The notes: generated from the sequence alone by a model not told the origin. Positions 40,196 to 49,253 are shown, counted from the stretch's first letter. The stretch: 55,569 nucleotides of DNA from an uncultured Verrucomicrobiota bacterium (GCA_946624575.1 CAMOSH010000003.1:1-55569); one strand, 5' to 3'. Made by a program: numbers and translations.

Positions 40196-40854
40196 CTCGT
40201 TTGGGTCGATGTCGCAACCTGCGCGTTCGCAGACTTGGACGACGGTTCCGCCGCGCCCGCGGCAGATGCCGCCGCCGCAGTTGCGGCAGCCTGCGCCCGA
40301 GCGATGGATTCCTCGTACGCGTGGTGTACGTGGTGATGGTGCTCTCCCGATGAACTCGACGATGAGTGGTGGTGGTGCCGGCGACGCCTGCTGCCGGATG
40401 ACGAACTGTCGCCGCCGGCGGCTTTCTCCTCCGCGTCGCGCAGTTTCGCTTCCTTCCAGGACTGCCAGGAGTTGAGTCCTGTGGAAAGAAACAGCCATCC
40501 TCCGCCAATTGTCATGAGACACCAGGCCAGCGACAGCATTTTCTCCGGTCGCAGCGACGGATCGTTGTTGCGGAACGCCACGCCAAATATCCCGAGTCCA
40601 ATCACCAGCAGAATCAGCGGAAGGATGAACGCAAGCGCGCGCACGTCCTCGCGATGGCGGATTTCCTCAAGTTTTTCCATCCTGAACCGCCGATGCCGGT
40701 GGTGGTGGCTCCGGATGCGCCGGACGCCACCGGGGATGGACGTCGGCGCCTGCCGCGGCGCTTCTTCCTTGGCCTCGTCCGCTATCGTTACGGCGGAACT
40801 GACGGCTTCTGCCTCCTCGGGAGGCAAGTCTTCGATGGCGGTAAGTTTTTTCAT
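40192..40854 (-). CDS. Histidine- and serine-rich two-helix membrane protein
   Basis: A 220-residue protein of unknown family, first in a nine-gene run. An acidic N-terminus leads to a basic His cluster (SHHHRHRRFRMEK, about 48-60). Two membrane helices follow at about 74-96 (ALAFILPLILLVIGLGIFGV) and 108-128. The C-terminal part begins charged, then has RRRRHHHHSSSSSSGEHHHH and VHHAYEE (about 156-180), and ends in an Ala-rich tail. The His clusters could bind Zn, Ni or Cu, or simply be disordered. The low-complexity run is clean in the DNA (repeated cac/cat codons), so frame slippage is possible there. Confidence 0.75.
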   Translation of the reverse strand: MKKLTAIEDLPPEEAEAVSSAVTIADEAKEEAPRQAPTSIPGGVRRIRSHHHRHRRFRMEKLEEIRHREDVRALAFILPLILLVIGLGIFGVAFRNNDPSLRPEKMLSLAWCLMTIGGGWLFLSTGLNSWQSWKEAKLRDAEEKAAGGDSSSSGSRRRRHHHHSSSSSSGEHHHHVHHAYEESIARAQAAATAAAASAAGAAEPSSKSANAQVATSTQTR

Positions 40855-40868
40855 GGATGTGTCCGCAG

Positions 40869-40897
40869 ATTCTCCCCGAAATATGCCCTACTGTCAA
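40869..40897 (-). promoter_or_regulatory. Promoter of the nine-gene envelope run
   Basis: Minus-strand consensus TTGACA (40892-40897) and GAGAAT (40869-40874), 17 bases apart and about 15 bases from the start at 40854. The rest of the divergent 210-base gap holds a small GGAGGA-GAA-TCCTCC hairpin (40935-40949) and no gene. Confidence 0.6.
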
Positions 40898-41064
40898 TCA
40901 TTTTGCACTTGATTAATGGTCAACCAGGGATATTGGAGGAGAATCCTCCTACTTGCGATTCATTTCGCGAAACAGAATCTATATTATGCGACATAGAGGT
41001 TTTGTCTTGCTTTTTGGAACCTTTTGTGACAAAATTTCCCCACGCCTTTATTAACCGAAGAAAC

Positions 41065-42852
41065 ATGCCTGCCGTCCGCCGCCAGCCTGCATCCTACCGT
41101 CAGTTCGATCCTCTTCACCAGGTTTCGCTTTCTCTGCATTACCTGACGAACATGGTCGATCCGAATCTCGGTTGTCTGCCTTATGGTTGCGTTCAGCCAT
41201 GGTCGGCCACGCCATGCGCCGACCACCTTCGCGCCGACGATGCCGTGAATGCCGCCTTGTGGCTCGAAGGCATTTCATGCGCACGTGAAATCCTCGAAAC
41301 CGACCAGGGGGCGGACGTGGAGGACGCGCTCCGCACTTTGCTTCTCGCCCCGGACCGCTGGGACGAAGCAACCGGGCTGCGTTTCCCCGCTCCCAGGCCG
41401 TGGTCAGGTCCCGAAGGCGAATGGATCGCGCTTTGCGAATGCGGCCCGGTCCTTTCCGCGCTCGCCCGAATCATCGAGAAAAATCCCGACGATTCGCTTG
41501 CCAAGGCCCGCGCCGCCGGCATGGTCGCCGGTCTCCGCAGTCTCACAATCCGCCACGAGGCCCTCTATGCCCCGGGCGGCATACTCACGGTCGAGCCGCC
41601 GACATATTCTTTCCCGGCGGACATCGTTGTCCGCGGCCGCGGTCTGGTGCCGGAGTTGGCCTCGGGTTACGCCGACGCCAATCTGCGCATCTGGTCGCTG
41701 ATCGACCCGATCATGCGCTACCAGCAGCTGACCGGCGACGAGGTTGCGCTCGATCTTGCGACCGGTCTTGGCAATTTCGCGACTACCGTTTCGCATCCAT
41801 TCGGCTGCAAGTCGGAATTTTTCGGCGACGTCCACGCCGCGCTCACGACCGCGATCGGTCTCGCTCGTCTTGGGCGCGTCCTGTCGCGCGACATCTACGT
41901 CGCGCGCGCCAAGGCCCTGTACGATTTCGTCCGCCGCCAGTCCTCGTCGTTTGGCTGGGTGCCAGATTTCATGCGCTGGCAGCTTCCAGGCGACGTGCGC
42001 GGCGACGCTTCCTGCACCGCCGCCCTTCTCGTCTGCGCTCTCGAACTCATTTCGTGCAATTTTCCCGAATACTGGGATGACGCCAACAAGCTGTGGCGCA
42101 ACCAGCTCGCGCAATTGCAGATCGAAGACGTTTCCTTCGTGCCAGACCCTCCGTCCGGCGCGAAGCTTGAGTCCTCCGGGCGCCGCACCTACGATCGCAT
42201 ACGCGAGCGCCTTCCCGGCGCGTGCTGCGGCGCTTCGTCCCCGGCGTTCGTGTTCCTCGGCACGCAGCGCCTTGTTTCGGCGCGCGCATCAGCGGAGGTT
42301 CCGCGCGCGCATCTCAGCGCATGGCGAGTCTCGATCGAAGACACTCGCGATCTGGTCACCGTCAATTTCCCGATTGATCGCGACGCCAAGTCCGTCAAGG
42401 TCCGCGTGGGATATCCGAATTCCCCGATAATGCGCGTCAAGATGCTCCGGACCTGCCGGCTCAACCTGCGCGTGTTCCCGTGGATGAACCTTCCTTTCGA
42501 GGGCACTCAGGACGGGCGTCCGATCGGGATTGAGCGCCGCGAGGACCACATGCTCTATCCCAAGCTCAAGAAGGGCGTGACCGTCGAGTTCCACCACGAC
42601 ATGGCCCAAAAGCACGTGCTGGAAAACGTCAATTCCCTGGATTTCTACGGGATCTGGCGCGGTCCGGACATGGTGGATCTCCTCCCCCACTCCACCGGTC
42701 CCGGATACCGGCTCTACCAGACGAACGCGGAAGCTCCGCGCGAGCCGGTGCCGCTTCCGACCACGCCGCCGGAGGATCCTGTCGAGCCTCTTGGCGAGCC
42801 GGCCGTCTCCCGCGAGACCCGCCTGAATCGCCGCAAGGCCCCCAGGTCCTGA
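41065..42852 (+). CDS. Alpha-toroid (six-hairpin) glycosidase-like protein
   Basis: A 595-residue protein without a signal peptide. The N-terminal 400 residues have the repeated helical-hairpin look of an (alpha/alpha)6 barrel, with LSLHYLTNMVDPNLGCLPYG, a long helical middle and SFGWVPDFMRWQLPGDVRGD. Next come the GACCGASSPAFVFLGTQRLV and YDRIRERLPG region. A beta-sandwich-like tail carries ITVNFPIDRDAKSVKVRVGY-type strands. The order resembles GH127/GH105-like glycoside hydrolases, but catalytic residues could not be assigned. It opens a plus-strand run with zinc-finger, kinase and LpxC-like genes. The start is MPAVRRQPASYRQF; the 137 codons upstream lie in AT-rich non-coding DNA. Confidence 0.6.
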   Translation: MPAVRRQPASYRQFDPLHQVSLSLHYLTNMVDPNLGCLPYGCVQPWSATPCADHLRADDAVNAALWLEGISCAREILETDQGADVEDALRTLLLAPDRWDEATGLRFPAPRPWSGPEGEWIALCECGPVLSALARIIEKNPDDSLAKARAAGMVAGLRSLTIRHEALYAPGGILTVEPPTYSFPADIVVRGRGLVPELASGYADANLRIWSLIDPIMRYQQLTGDEVALDLATGLGNFATTVSHPFGCKSEFFGDVHAALTTAIGLARLGRVLSRDIYVARAKALYDFVRRQSSSFGWVPDFMRWQLPGDVRGDASCTAALLVCALELISCNFPEYWDDANKLWRNQLAQLQIEDVSFVPDPPSGAKLESSGRRTYDRIRERLPGACCGASSPAFVFLGTQRLVSARASAEVPRAHLSAWRVSIEDTRDLVTVNFPIDRDAKSVKVRVGYPNSPIMRVKMLRTCRLNLRVFPWMNLPFEGTQDGRPIGIERREDHMLYPKLKKGVTVEFHHDMAQKHVLENVNSLDFYGIWRGPDMVDLLPHSTGPGYRLYQTNAEAPREPVPLPTTPPEDPVEPLGEPAVSRETRLNRRKAPRS

Positions 42853-42938
42853 TTCACGCCCTTCGTCCGTTAATTTCGGCGCGGCGGATCGAAGACCGGA
42901 CTTCACGTGAATCCCGTCTGCAGAAAGCGAGGCGAATC

Positions 42939-44228
42939 ATGCACAGATTTTTTTCACGATTCGAAGGTTTCTGCTTCGTTCCCGCCTTGCTCTCCGTTTT
43001 GACGTGTTTGCCAAGCCTTGGCACCGATTCGGCGACTGTTCCTGATTCCATCGTCGCCGAATCGCAGTCTTCGGATTGTGAAAAAATCGCCCTTTGTGCG
43101 GCTTGCGGACGGGAATTGCCGCCCGCCGCGCGCTTTTGTCCTCATTGCGGCGAATCTGTAGCGCAGAAGTCGCACACTGCCGCGACTCCCGAAAGCACGA
43201 ACCAGGCGGCTCCGGGTGCAATCCCCTCCCCCGCCCCGGAGTCCACCGTCGCGACTGAAGCGGCCACGTCGGCGCCGTTCGACGATTGCGCGGCAATTTT
43301 TGCCGAATACAAGGATTCCAATCCGGCTGTCGCCCTGTTCGCGCTGCGCGAAGCGCAGAGCGTTCTTCGCGGCCAGGGCCAGTCCTCTGACGGCGAACGC
43401 CGGCTTCGGTCTCTCGCGGAAACCGAAAAGCGTTTATTTGACGCTCTCGATCATGTGAACGCCGCCTGCAAGTCTTGTTCCGGAACCGGAATCCTCAAAG
43501 ATTCAGCCACCCGGAAAAACACCGGCGATGGCGGTCGGAAGTCGGGCGGCGGCTTCGTCTCCCTTGAAGACGTAGCGGTGGGGCCCCGCGAAAAGGCTTC
43601 GGCCTCTTCTGGAGGTGTCAAATGCCCGGTGTGCGGCGGATCGGGCGCGGCCAGCCGCGTCCGCGACCGCAAGAGCCTCAAATCGCTTCTCGCGCTGGGG
43701 AAACGCGACTTTGACGCCGCGGCGGATTCTCGTCCGGCGCTCTCCGCTTGGCGCAGGAGCCAGGCGGAGGCCGCCGGAAACGCAATCGCCACGTCCCCGG
43801 CGGATTCGCAGCGCGATGCGCAGTCTTCCCGGCGGCATTCGCATTCCACGGCGGATGCCGAAACTCGCGAGTGCCAGACCTGCGCCGGCACCGGTTCGCT
43901 GCCTTGTCGAGCCTGTTCCGGTTTCGGCAAGATTCTGTGTCCCGACAAGGCGTTTCACCAATCAGCCGCCGCTTCGGGTGGCGCCGCCGCAACGCTGGCT
44001 CGTCCTTCTGCCGCGAAGTCCGGATCGTTCACATCCATCGAGCAGACGCAGCTTCGCCCGCATGGCCAGGATTCAGCTGTGGCTTCCGATTCGAGATGCC
44101 CTCTTTGCGGTGGTCGCGCCGGGTCTCCAGCCGGAGCGGCGCGGTGTCCCGCCTGCGGTGGTTCCGGGTACGAGGCCTGCGGGAGCTGCGGCGGCTCCGG
44201 GGAAAAGAAAGGCCGCCGGAATGGCTGA
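42939..44228 (+). CDS. Exported protein with a zinc ribbon and six DnaJ-type CxxCxGxG motifs
   Basis: A 429-residue protein. A signal-peptide-like start (MHRFFSRFEGFCFVPALLSV, then LTCLPSLG) is followed by a zinc ribbon, CAACGRELPPAARFCPHCG. A 60-residue spacer and a helical region come next. Six DnaJ-type zinc motifs are spread over the rest: CKSCSGTG, CPVCGGSG, CQTCAGTG, CRACSGFG, CPACGGSG and CGSCGGSG. DnaJ zinc centres bind unfolded protein or oxidise thiols, but there is no J domain here. If the leader works, the zinc fingers lie outside the cytoplasm, which is unusual. Its TGA lies 8 bases inside the kinase gene, so the two are coupled. Confidence 0.75.
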   Translation: MHRFFSRFEGFCFVPALLSVLTCLPSLGTDSATVPDSIVAESQSSDCEKIALCAACGRELPPAARFCPHCGESVAQKSHTAATPESTNQAAPGAIPSPAPESTVATEAATSAPFDDCAAIFAEYKDSNPAVALFALREAQSVLRGQGQSSDGERRLRSLAETEKRLFDALDHVNAACKSCSGTGILKDSATRKNTGDGGRKSGGGFVSLEDVAVGPREKASASSGGVKCPVCGGSGAASRVRDRKSLKSLLALGKRDFDAAADSRPALSAWRRSQAEAAGNAIATSPADSQRDAQSSRRHSHSTADAETRECQTCAGTGSLPCRACSGFGKILCPDKAFHQSAAASGGAAATLARPSAAKSGSFTSIEQTQLRPHGQDSAVASDSRCPLCGGRAGSPAGAARCPACGGSGYEACGSCGGSGEKKGRRNG

Positions 44229-45612
44229 CTCGTCTGGCTTTCCTCCGGTTTTTCCAGGCTGGGAATGCCTGGAGCGTATCGGCTCCGGGGGAATGTCGTC
44301 TGTATGGCGTGCTCGCCAGATCGCCGTCGATCGAATCGCCGCGCTCAAGATACTCGATTCGTCCCAGGCGCGCACAGATGCGGAAATCGACCGTTTCCTG
44401 TCCGAGGCGCGGTCTGTCGCGACGTTGTCGCATCCCGGCATCGTCCAGGTGATCGACGCCTTCAACGCCTCGGGCCGTTTCTGCATCGCGATGGAGCTCG
44501 CCGAGGGGCGTCCACTTTCCACCATCATCCGCGAAGACGGTCCCGTTCCCGAAGACACAGCGCTGGCCATCGCGTCCGCGGTAGCCGACGCGCTTGACTA
44601 CGCGTGGTCCCGCGAAAGGCTCGTTCACTGCGACATCAAGCCCGAAAACCTCATTGTCGCCCCGGACGCTTCCGTCAAGGTGACTGATTTCGGCATCAGT
44701 CTCTCCACGCGCATGATTGGCAGCCGCGGCGGCGACGATTCCCGCGAATCCGAGATCTGCGGGACCCCGGCCTACATGTCCCCGGAACAGGCCGGAGGCG
44801 CCGCAAATCTCGACCCGCGCACCGACATGTACGCGCTTGGCGCCACGCTTTTTCACGCAATGAGCGGGGCCTGCCTTTTTAACGGAGTTCCGGCGAACGA
44901 CGTTCCGCAACTCCAGATTTCCGCGGAGACTCCATGGCCGCGTGATGTGAAAATCTCCTCCGCGACTCGACGCCTCCTTGTGCGCCTGTTGGCGAAGAAT
45001 CCGGATGACCGCTTCGCCGATTGGAAAGCGGCGAAGCGCGCGATCGATCTGGCGCGCGCCGGCCGCAAGGTTCCCGGCCCCCTGCCGAATCCGGAAGTTG
45101 CGTCTTCCACGTTGGCGCCATCGGGTCTGCGGCTGCTTCGGCGCCGCGTGGTGGAGGCCCTTGCCCCGCATCTGGCGACCGCGCGCGCACGCCGATTCTG
45201 CCGTCTTTTGATTTCGGCGGCAGTCGCGGCCGTCGTCGTTTCCTGCGCCATCGCGGCCCACGGCGCAATCTGCGCCGCGCGCTGGGACCGAGCTGCTGTC
45301 GCGCTCGCAAGCGCGCCCGATGCCGCCGATCGCATTCGCATCGAGGAATTTCTCGCATCGCCGCGCGCCGCCGCGCGCCCCGATCTTCAGGCTCGCCTGA
45401 CCGCCGCAGCACAGGCGCTTGACTCCGCCCGCGAAGCCCAGCTTGATGGCGTAGTCTCTTTTGTCGGTGCCGGCGCTTCGCCGCTTGCATCGTTCGGCGC
45501 CTCGGCCGCGGCGGCCGCCGCCGTGCGAGAGTATTCGGGGCCGTTCGCCGCCGCCACGCGCGGGCGCCGCGAACGCCTTGCCATTTCCTTCGAGCGAAAC
45601 TCCAGTCGTTGA
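44221..45612 (+). CDS. Hanks-type Ser/Thr protein kinase with C-terminal membrane helix
   Basis: A 463-residue kinase. It has the glycine loop IGSGGMSSVWRA, catalytic Lys in IAALKIL, catalytic loop VHCDIKPENLIV (HCD instead of HRD), DFG in VTDFGISL, an activation segment ending CGTPAYMSPEQAGG, and DMYALGATLFHAMSG. After residue 280 there is a basic linker, one membrane helix (ISAAVAAVVVSCAIAAHGAI) and an Ala-rich extracytoplasmic tail of about 120 residues. The start at 44221 is chosen because the glycine loop follows about 20 residues later. The frame is open further upstream only within the zinc-finger gene. Substrates are probably encoded in the same run. Confidence 0.9.
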   Translation: MADSSGFPPVFPGWECLERIGSGGMSSVWRARQIAVDRIAALKILDSSQARTDAEIDRFLSEARSVATLSHPGIVQVIDAFNASGRFCIAMELAEGRPLSTIIREDGPVPEDTALAIASAVADALDYAWSRERLVHCDIKPENLIVAPDASVKVTDFGISLSTRMIGSRGGDDSRESEICGTPAYMSPEQAGGAANLDPRTDMYALGATLFHAMSGACLFNGVPANDVPQLQISAETPWPRDVKISSATRRLLVRLLAKNPDDRFADWKAAKRAIDLARAGRKVPGPLPNPEVASSTLAPSGLRLLRRRVVEALAPHLATARARRFCRLLISAAVAAVVVSCAIAAHGAICAARWDRAAVALASAPDAADRIRIEEFLASPRAAARPDLQARLTAAAQALDSAREAQLDGVVSFVGAGASPLASFGASAAAAAAVREYSGPFAAATRGRRERLAISFERNSSR

Positions 45613-45639
45613 CAAATTTCCACCTCCGATTCTCATGCC

Positions 45640-46743
45640 ATGAGCGACCAGCAATCCATCACCGATCCAGTGTTCGCCGCCGCGGGCGCCGTTCCGGGCG
45701 CCGAATCAGGATATCTTCCAGACGCGACCCAATACCCCGTCGGCCGCCTTCTCGCGGGTGACGCCGAGGAGGTCGAACGCGCCCGTCGCCGCTTCTTCGC
45801 GCAGCCGCTGGACATGTTCGTCCCGAACAACGGTCCATATCCGTTTCCAATGCACCGCACTACGCTGCGCGGAACTACGTCCGTCTCCGGCCCCGGCACT
45901 TTCCGCGGTTCGGAGCGCTCGACTCTGACTTTCGGCCCCGCACCCGATCCGGGCTGGTGGATCGACCGCGCCGACATGGCCGACCAGTTCCCCATCGCCG
46001 TGGACGTCCGCAATGTCTGGACGACTGCGCGGAACATCGTCCTTCGCGCCGGCTCCCCTCACAACTACCTTCGCATGGTCGAGCACATCGTCGCTTTTCG
46101 CGCCGGTCTCGCCCTCGACGACGTGCAGGTCTCCGTGGCTTCCGGAGATCCTCCCCTGTTCGACCGCGGCAATCTGGACATTTACGAAGCAATCGAAAAG
46201 GTCGGCGTCGCGGAAACGGACACTCCGGCCACGTTCATGACAGTCCGGGAGCCCGTGACGTTTGGCGGGGCGCGCGGAGACTTCCTGACGTTCCTTCCGG
46301 CCGCACCCGGGCAGCTCGGGCTGCGCGTTGACTGCGCAATCGACTGGAAAAGCGTCATCGGCAGCCAGCGCGTCGTATTTGATGTGACGCCCGCGTCGTT
46401 CCGCATCGGCGCCGAGGCCCGCACGAACGCCCCCCTGAAGGAATATTTCTACGCCCGGACCGTAGGCAAGCTTTTCGCCGAAACCCGCAATCTCGGCTAC
46501 ACGAAGAGCAACATATTGATCCACGGGCGCCGGCGGTATCTCAACGAACCGCGTCTCCTCTGGCGCGGTCGCTCGCTGGAGCCGGTCTGGCACCGTGCCA
46601 CACTCGACCTGCTAGCCGCCGTCTCGCTCATGGGCCCGCATCGCTTCGCCGGAACGATCGTCTCGTTCCGCGCCGGGCACACGCAGGATGTCAAAATGTG
46701 CTCCCGCCTCGTTTTGCACCGCCATCTCGTCCCGCACTCGTGA
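45640..46743 (+). CDS. LpxC-like UDP-3-O-acyl-GlcNAc deacetylase (divergent)
   Basis: A 367-residue protein with the two-domain LpxC layout. The metal-site segment MVEHIVAFRAGLALDDVQV corresponds to the LpxC EHLLAAL helix. FMTVREPVTFGG fits the Thr/Glu active-site region. The second metal motif, WHRATLDLLAAVSLMGPHRF, corresponds to LpxC HKxLD but with one extra residue between His and Asp. FRAGHTQDVKM corresponds to the conserved SGHALN catalytic His. LpxC commits the pathway to lipid A. The inserted residue and weak overall match suggest a paralogue with changed function or a PVC-specific form. It overlaps the lipoprotein gene by four bases (GTGA). Confidence 0.75.
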   Translation: MSDQQSITDPVFAAAGAVPGAESGYLPDATQYPVGRLLAGDAEEVERARRRFFAQPLDMFVPNNGPYPFPMHRTTLRGTTSVSGPGTFRGSERSTLTFGPAPDPGWWIDRADMADQFPIAVDVRNVWTTARNIVLRAGSPHNYLRMVEHIVAFRAGLALDDVQVSVASGDPPLFDRGNLDIYEAIEKVGVAETDTPATFMTVREPVTFGGARGDFLTFLPAAPGQLGLRVDCAIDWKSVIGSQRVVFDVTPASFRIGAEARTNAPLKEYFYARTVGKLFAETRNLGYTKSNILIHGRRRYLNEPRLLWRGRSLEPVWHRATLDLLAAVSLMGPHRFAGTIVSFRAGHTQDVKMCSRLVLHRHLVPHS

Positions 46744-48242
46744 ACCCGAAGCGCCTCACAGTAAAGTTCGCCGTCGCCGCCACCGCGCTGCTTTCCGGAT
46801 GCGCTTCCCCGACGACAGGACGCGTCCGCGACGCGCATTTGCTCTGGTCTGGCGACCCCGCAACGCGCAAAATCGCCTCCGTTCGTCAGGCCGGTCCGTT
46901 CTACGAGCGCGTCGAGACCGCCGACGGGGCGTCCCGCTCGTCGATTCGTCCGTTCATCCGGACGAAAATAGAGGCCCCGTCCCAGGATGCGACGCACCTT
47001 GAGGTGCTGTGGCCTCTGTATGCCCGAGAAACGCGCGGTCGCGAATCGGCCTGGCGCTTTCTCGTTTTTTTCGGGATGGACAAGGATTTCGGCGACGGCG
47101 ATGCGCCGCTCGATGACGACGATGCCGTTGCCGACACCGCCGCAGGACGCTCGCCGCAGGACCGAACTTGGTTTTTCCCGTTCTGGTTCTCAGGCACTAC
47201 GCGCGACGGTGAAGACTATGCCGCGCTTTTCCCCATCGCCGGCACGATTCGCGAAATGTACTGGCAGCGCATCCGTTTCGGAATGTTTCCGGTATGGTGC
47301 GACTGGGACAGGGCCGGGCACCACACCTGGAGCGTTCTGTGGCCGTTCGTGCAGCGCCAGACCGGCGACGGACGCGACGCCTGGAGGATCATTCCCTTCT
47401 GGGGGCGCACTCGGGTCGAAGGCAAATTGGAGTCGCATTTCATACTCTGGCCGATCTGGACGAGCGCCCGCCACTTCGGTGTCAATCCCGGCGAGGACTG
47501 GATGCTCTGGCCCCTGGCGGGCGGCGTCGATCGCGCGAACGAGTCCGCGACTCTCGTTTTGCCGCCTTTCTTCCATTTTGCGCACGGTCGGGGCAAACTC
47601 CCGGATTACCGCAAGATCAACGCGCCATGGCCGCTTGTGATGCTGCGCGACGACAAGTATCGCCATTCGCGTTGGTTCTTCCCTTTCTGGTTGCACCGTT
47701 GGACGACCGACGGCAAGGCCGACAACCTTTCCGTGCTGTGGCCGTTCTGGCATGCGCGTCGGCTTGACTCTCCCGCCGCAACTATCCGGGAATGGTCCCT
47801 GTTCCCGATCCTTCATTCGTCGCGCTCCACCCGGCCCTCGACCGATAGCGGCGACGCCTCGCTTGAGGAATCGTATTTCCGCGCATGGCCACTTTGGTCG
47901 GTTCGCGAGGACCCCGAAAATCGCTTTGTTCGGATTCCCGACTTCTCTTTCCGCCGACGCGCCGGGCAGCTCGAACGCAATTTTCTGGGAATGTTCACGC
48001 TCTACACGGCCGGGCAGTCCAGGGACTCGGAGTCTGGCAATGTCCGCATCGACCGCGAGGCCCTATGGGGCCTTTGGCGGCGCGGCCGTGACGACGCCGG
48101 CACTTACAGGCTCGACAGAATCTGGCCCCTATGGGAACGTCGGGAGGAGAATGGCGCCCGCCGCTGGTCGGTGCTCGGAGGCCTTTTCGGTCGCGAGTCT
48201 GTCGATGCCGATTCTCCATCGCGCTGGCGCTTTTTCTTCTGA
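46740..48242 (+). CDS. Lipoprotein with repeated WP-x-W/FP-x-W motifs
   Basis: A 500-residue protein starting at a GTG that overlaps the LpxC-like stop. The signal peptide ends in the lipobox LLSGC, so it is a lipoprotein. The mature part has ten or more short repeats centred on aromatic-Pro-aromatic: VLWPLYA, WFFPFWFS, GMFPVWCD, VLWPFVQR, RIIPFWGR, ILWPIWTS, MLWPLAGG, WFFPFWLH, VLWPFWHA, RAWPLWSV and RIWPLWER. The spacing of about 30-45 residues and the strand-turn-strand pattern suggest a beta-propeller or beta-solenoid. No known family was recognised. It is the last gene of the run. Confidence 0.75.
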   Translation: MNPKRLTVKFAVAATALLSGCASPTTGRVRDAHLLWSGDPATRKIASVRQAGPFYERVETADGASRSSIRPFIRTKIEAPSQDATHLEVLWPLYARETRGRESAWRFLVFFGMDKDFGDGDAPLDDDDAVADTAAGRSPQDRTWFFPFWFSGTTRDGEDYAALFPIAGTIREMYWQRIRFGMFPVWCDWDRAGHHTWSVLWPFVQRQTGDGRDAWRIIPFWGRTRVEGKLESHFILWPIWTSARHFGVNPGEDWMLWPLAGGVDRANESATLVLPPFFHFAHGRGKLPDYRKINAPWPLVMLRDDKYRHSRWFFPFWLHRWTTDGKADNLSVLWPFWHARRLDSPAATIREWSLFPILHSSRSTRPSTDSGDASLEESYFRAWPLWSVREDPENRFVRIPDFSFRRRAGQLERNFLGMFTLYTAGQSRDSESGNVRIDREALWGLWRRGRDDAGTYRLDRIWPLWERREENGARRWSVLGGLFGRESVDADSPSRWRFFF

Positions 48243-48319
48243 TTCCCACCGCCGCGCAACGGCACCCGCGCCGTCGCGCGGCGAATCGTTCCCGTCCGTC
48301 TAGCTGCGAACACGAAAGC

Positions 48320-48356
48320 GACGGCCGCGACATCCACAAAAGGATGCGCGGCCGTC
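48320..48356. terminator. Convergent terminator hairpin
   Basis: GACGGCCGCG (48320-48329) pairs with CGCGGCCGTC (48347-48356), extended inward by ATCC/GGAT around an ACAAAA loop. It lies between the lipoprotein gene and the yebC gene, which converge. The following T run is weak on both strands. Confidence 0.65.
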
Positions 48357-48383
48357 GTTGGGAAACGTTTTCGTACCGGAACC

Positions 48384-49169
48384 TTACTTGTCCTCGGCTT
48401 CGATCTTTTCCATGATCTCGTCCGAGATGTCCGCGTTGTGGTAGACATTCTGGACATCGTCGTTCTCGTCAAGCGCATCGACAAACTTGAGAATCGCCTT
48501 CGCCTGCGAAAGGTCGTTCACCGCCACCGTCGTGCCTTCCATGGGAAGATAGACGATTTCGGACGAAACGGTCGGGATGCCCTTTTCCTCAAGCGCGGTC
48601 TCGACGGCCTGGTAATCCGCCGGAGCGGTCGTGATTTCAAATCCTTCGTCGGTCGTCTTGATGTCGTCGGCACCGGCTTCGAGCGCGACTTCCATGAGGA
48701 AATCCTCCGTGACTGGAGTCTCCCCTGCCATCGCGTCCTTCGCGATGAGGATCTGCCCCTTGCGCTCGAAGTTGCGCGACACGGCGCCGCGCGTCGCGAA
48801 GTCGGATCCATTGCGCTTGAACACGTGGCCGACGTCGGCGGCGGCGCGGTTCTTGTTGTCGGTCAGCACGTTGACGATGATGCCAACTCCGCCCGCTGCG
48901 TAGCCTTCGTACGTGATTTCCTCGAACGCGGCGGCACCGGCCAGTTCGCCGGTTCCCTTCTTGATCGCGTTTTCGATGTTGTCCTTGGGCATGTTGGCCT
49001 TGCGGCCCTTTTCGACGAGCGTCCGCAACGCCGGGTTCGTGTTCGGGTCTCCGTTCACCTTGGCGGCGAGCATGATTTCCTTTGCAATGCGGCTGAAAAT
49101 CTTGCCGCGCGCAGCGTCGGTCTTGGCCTTAGCGTGCTTGGTCGTCGCCCAGTGGCTGTGTCCGCTCAT
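48384..49169 (-). CDS. yebC: YebC/PmpR-family protein
   Basis: A 261-residue protein beginning MSGHSHWATTKHAKAKTDAA RGKIF, the family hallmark. It continues with NPALRTLVEKGRKANMPKDN, AIKKGTGEL and YEGYAAGGVGIIVNVLTDNK N, and ends with the acidic third domain. Members bind DNA and also help ribosomes pass proline stretches. Length is typical (240-260). It has its own promoter, with -10 TATCAT. Confidence 0.95.
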   Translation of the reverse strand: MSGHSHWATTKHAKAKTDAARGKIFSRIAKEIMLAAKVNGDPNTNPALRTLVEKGRKANMPKDNIENAIKKGTGELAGAAAFEEITYEGYAAGGVGIIVNVLTDNKNRAAADVGHVFKRNGSDFATRGAVSRNFERKGQILIAKDAMAGETPVTEDFLMEVALEAGADDIKTTDEGFEITTAPADYQAVETALEEKGIPTVSSEIVYLPMEGTTVAVNDLSQAKAILKFVDALDENDDVQNVYHNADISDEIMEKIEAEDK

Positions 49170-49253
49170 GGGATATTCTTCCTTGAATTGTTTTGTTTGT
49201 TAGGTGAAAATTGAAACCCGCTCCCGGCTTTCGCCGGAATTGCGGTGCGGCGA

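Noticed and set aside
40195..40522. N-terminal extension of the GspL/PilN-like gene
   Set aside because: The bases code for the His-rich protein in its own frame. The ATGA overlap at 40195 is the natural start.
43615..44220. N-terminal extension of the kinase
   Set aside because: It lies entirely within the zinc-finger gene in another frame. The glycine loop starts shortly after 44221.
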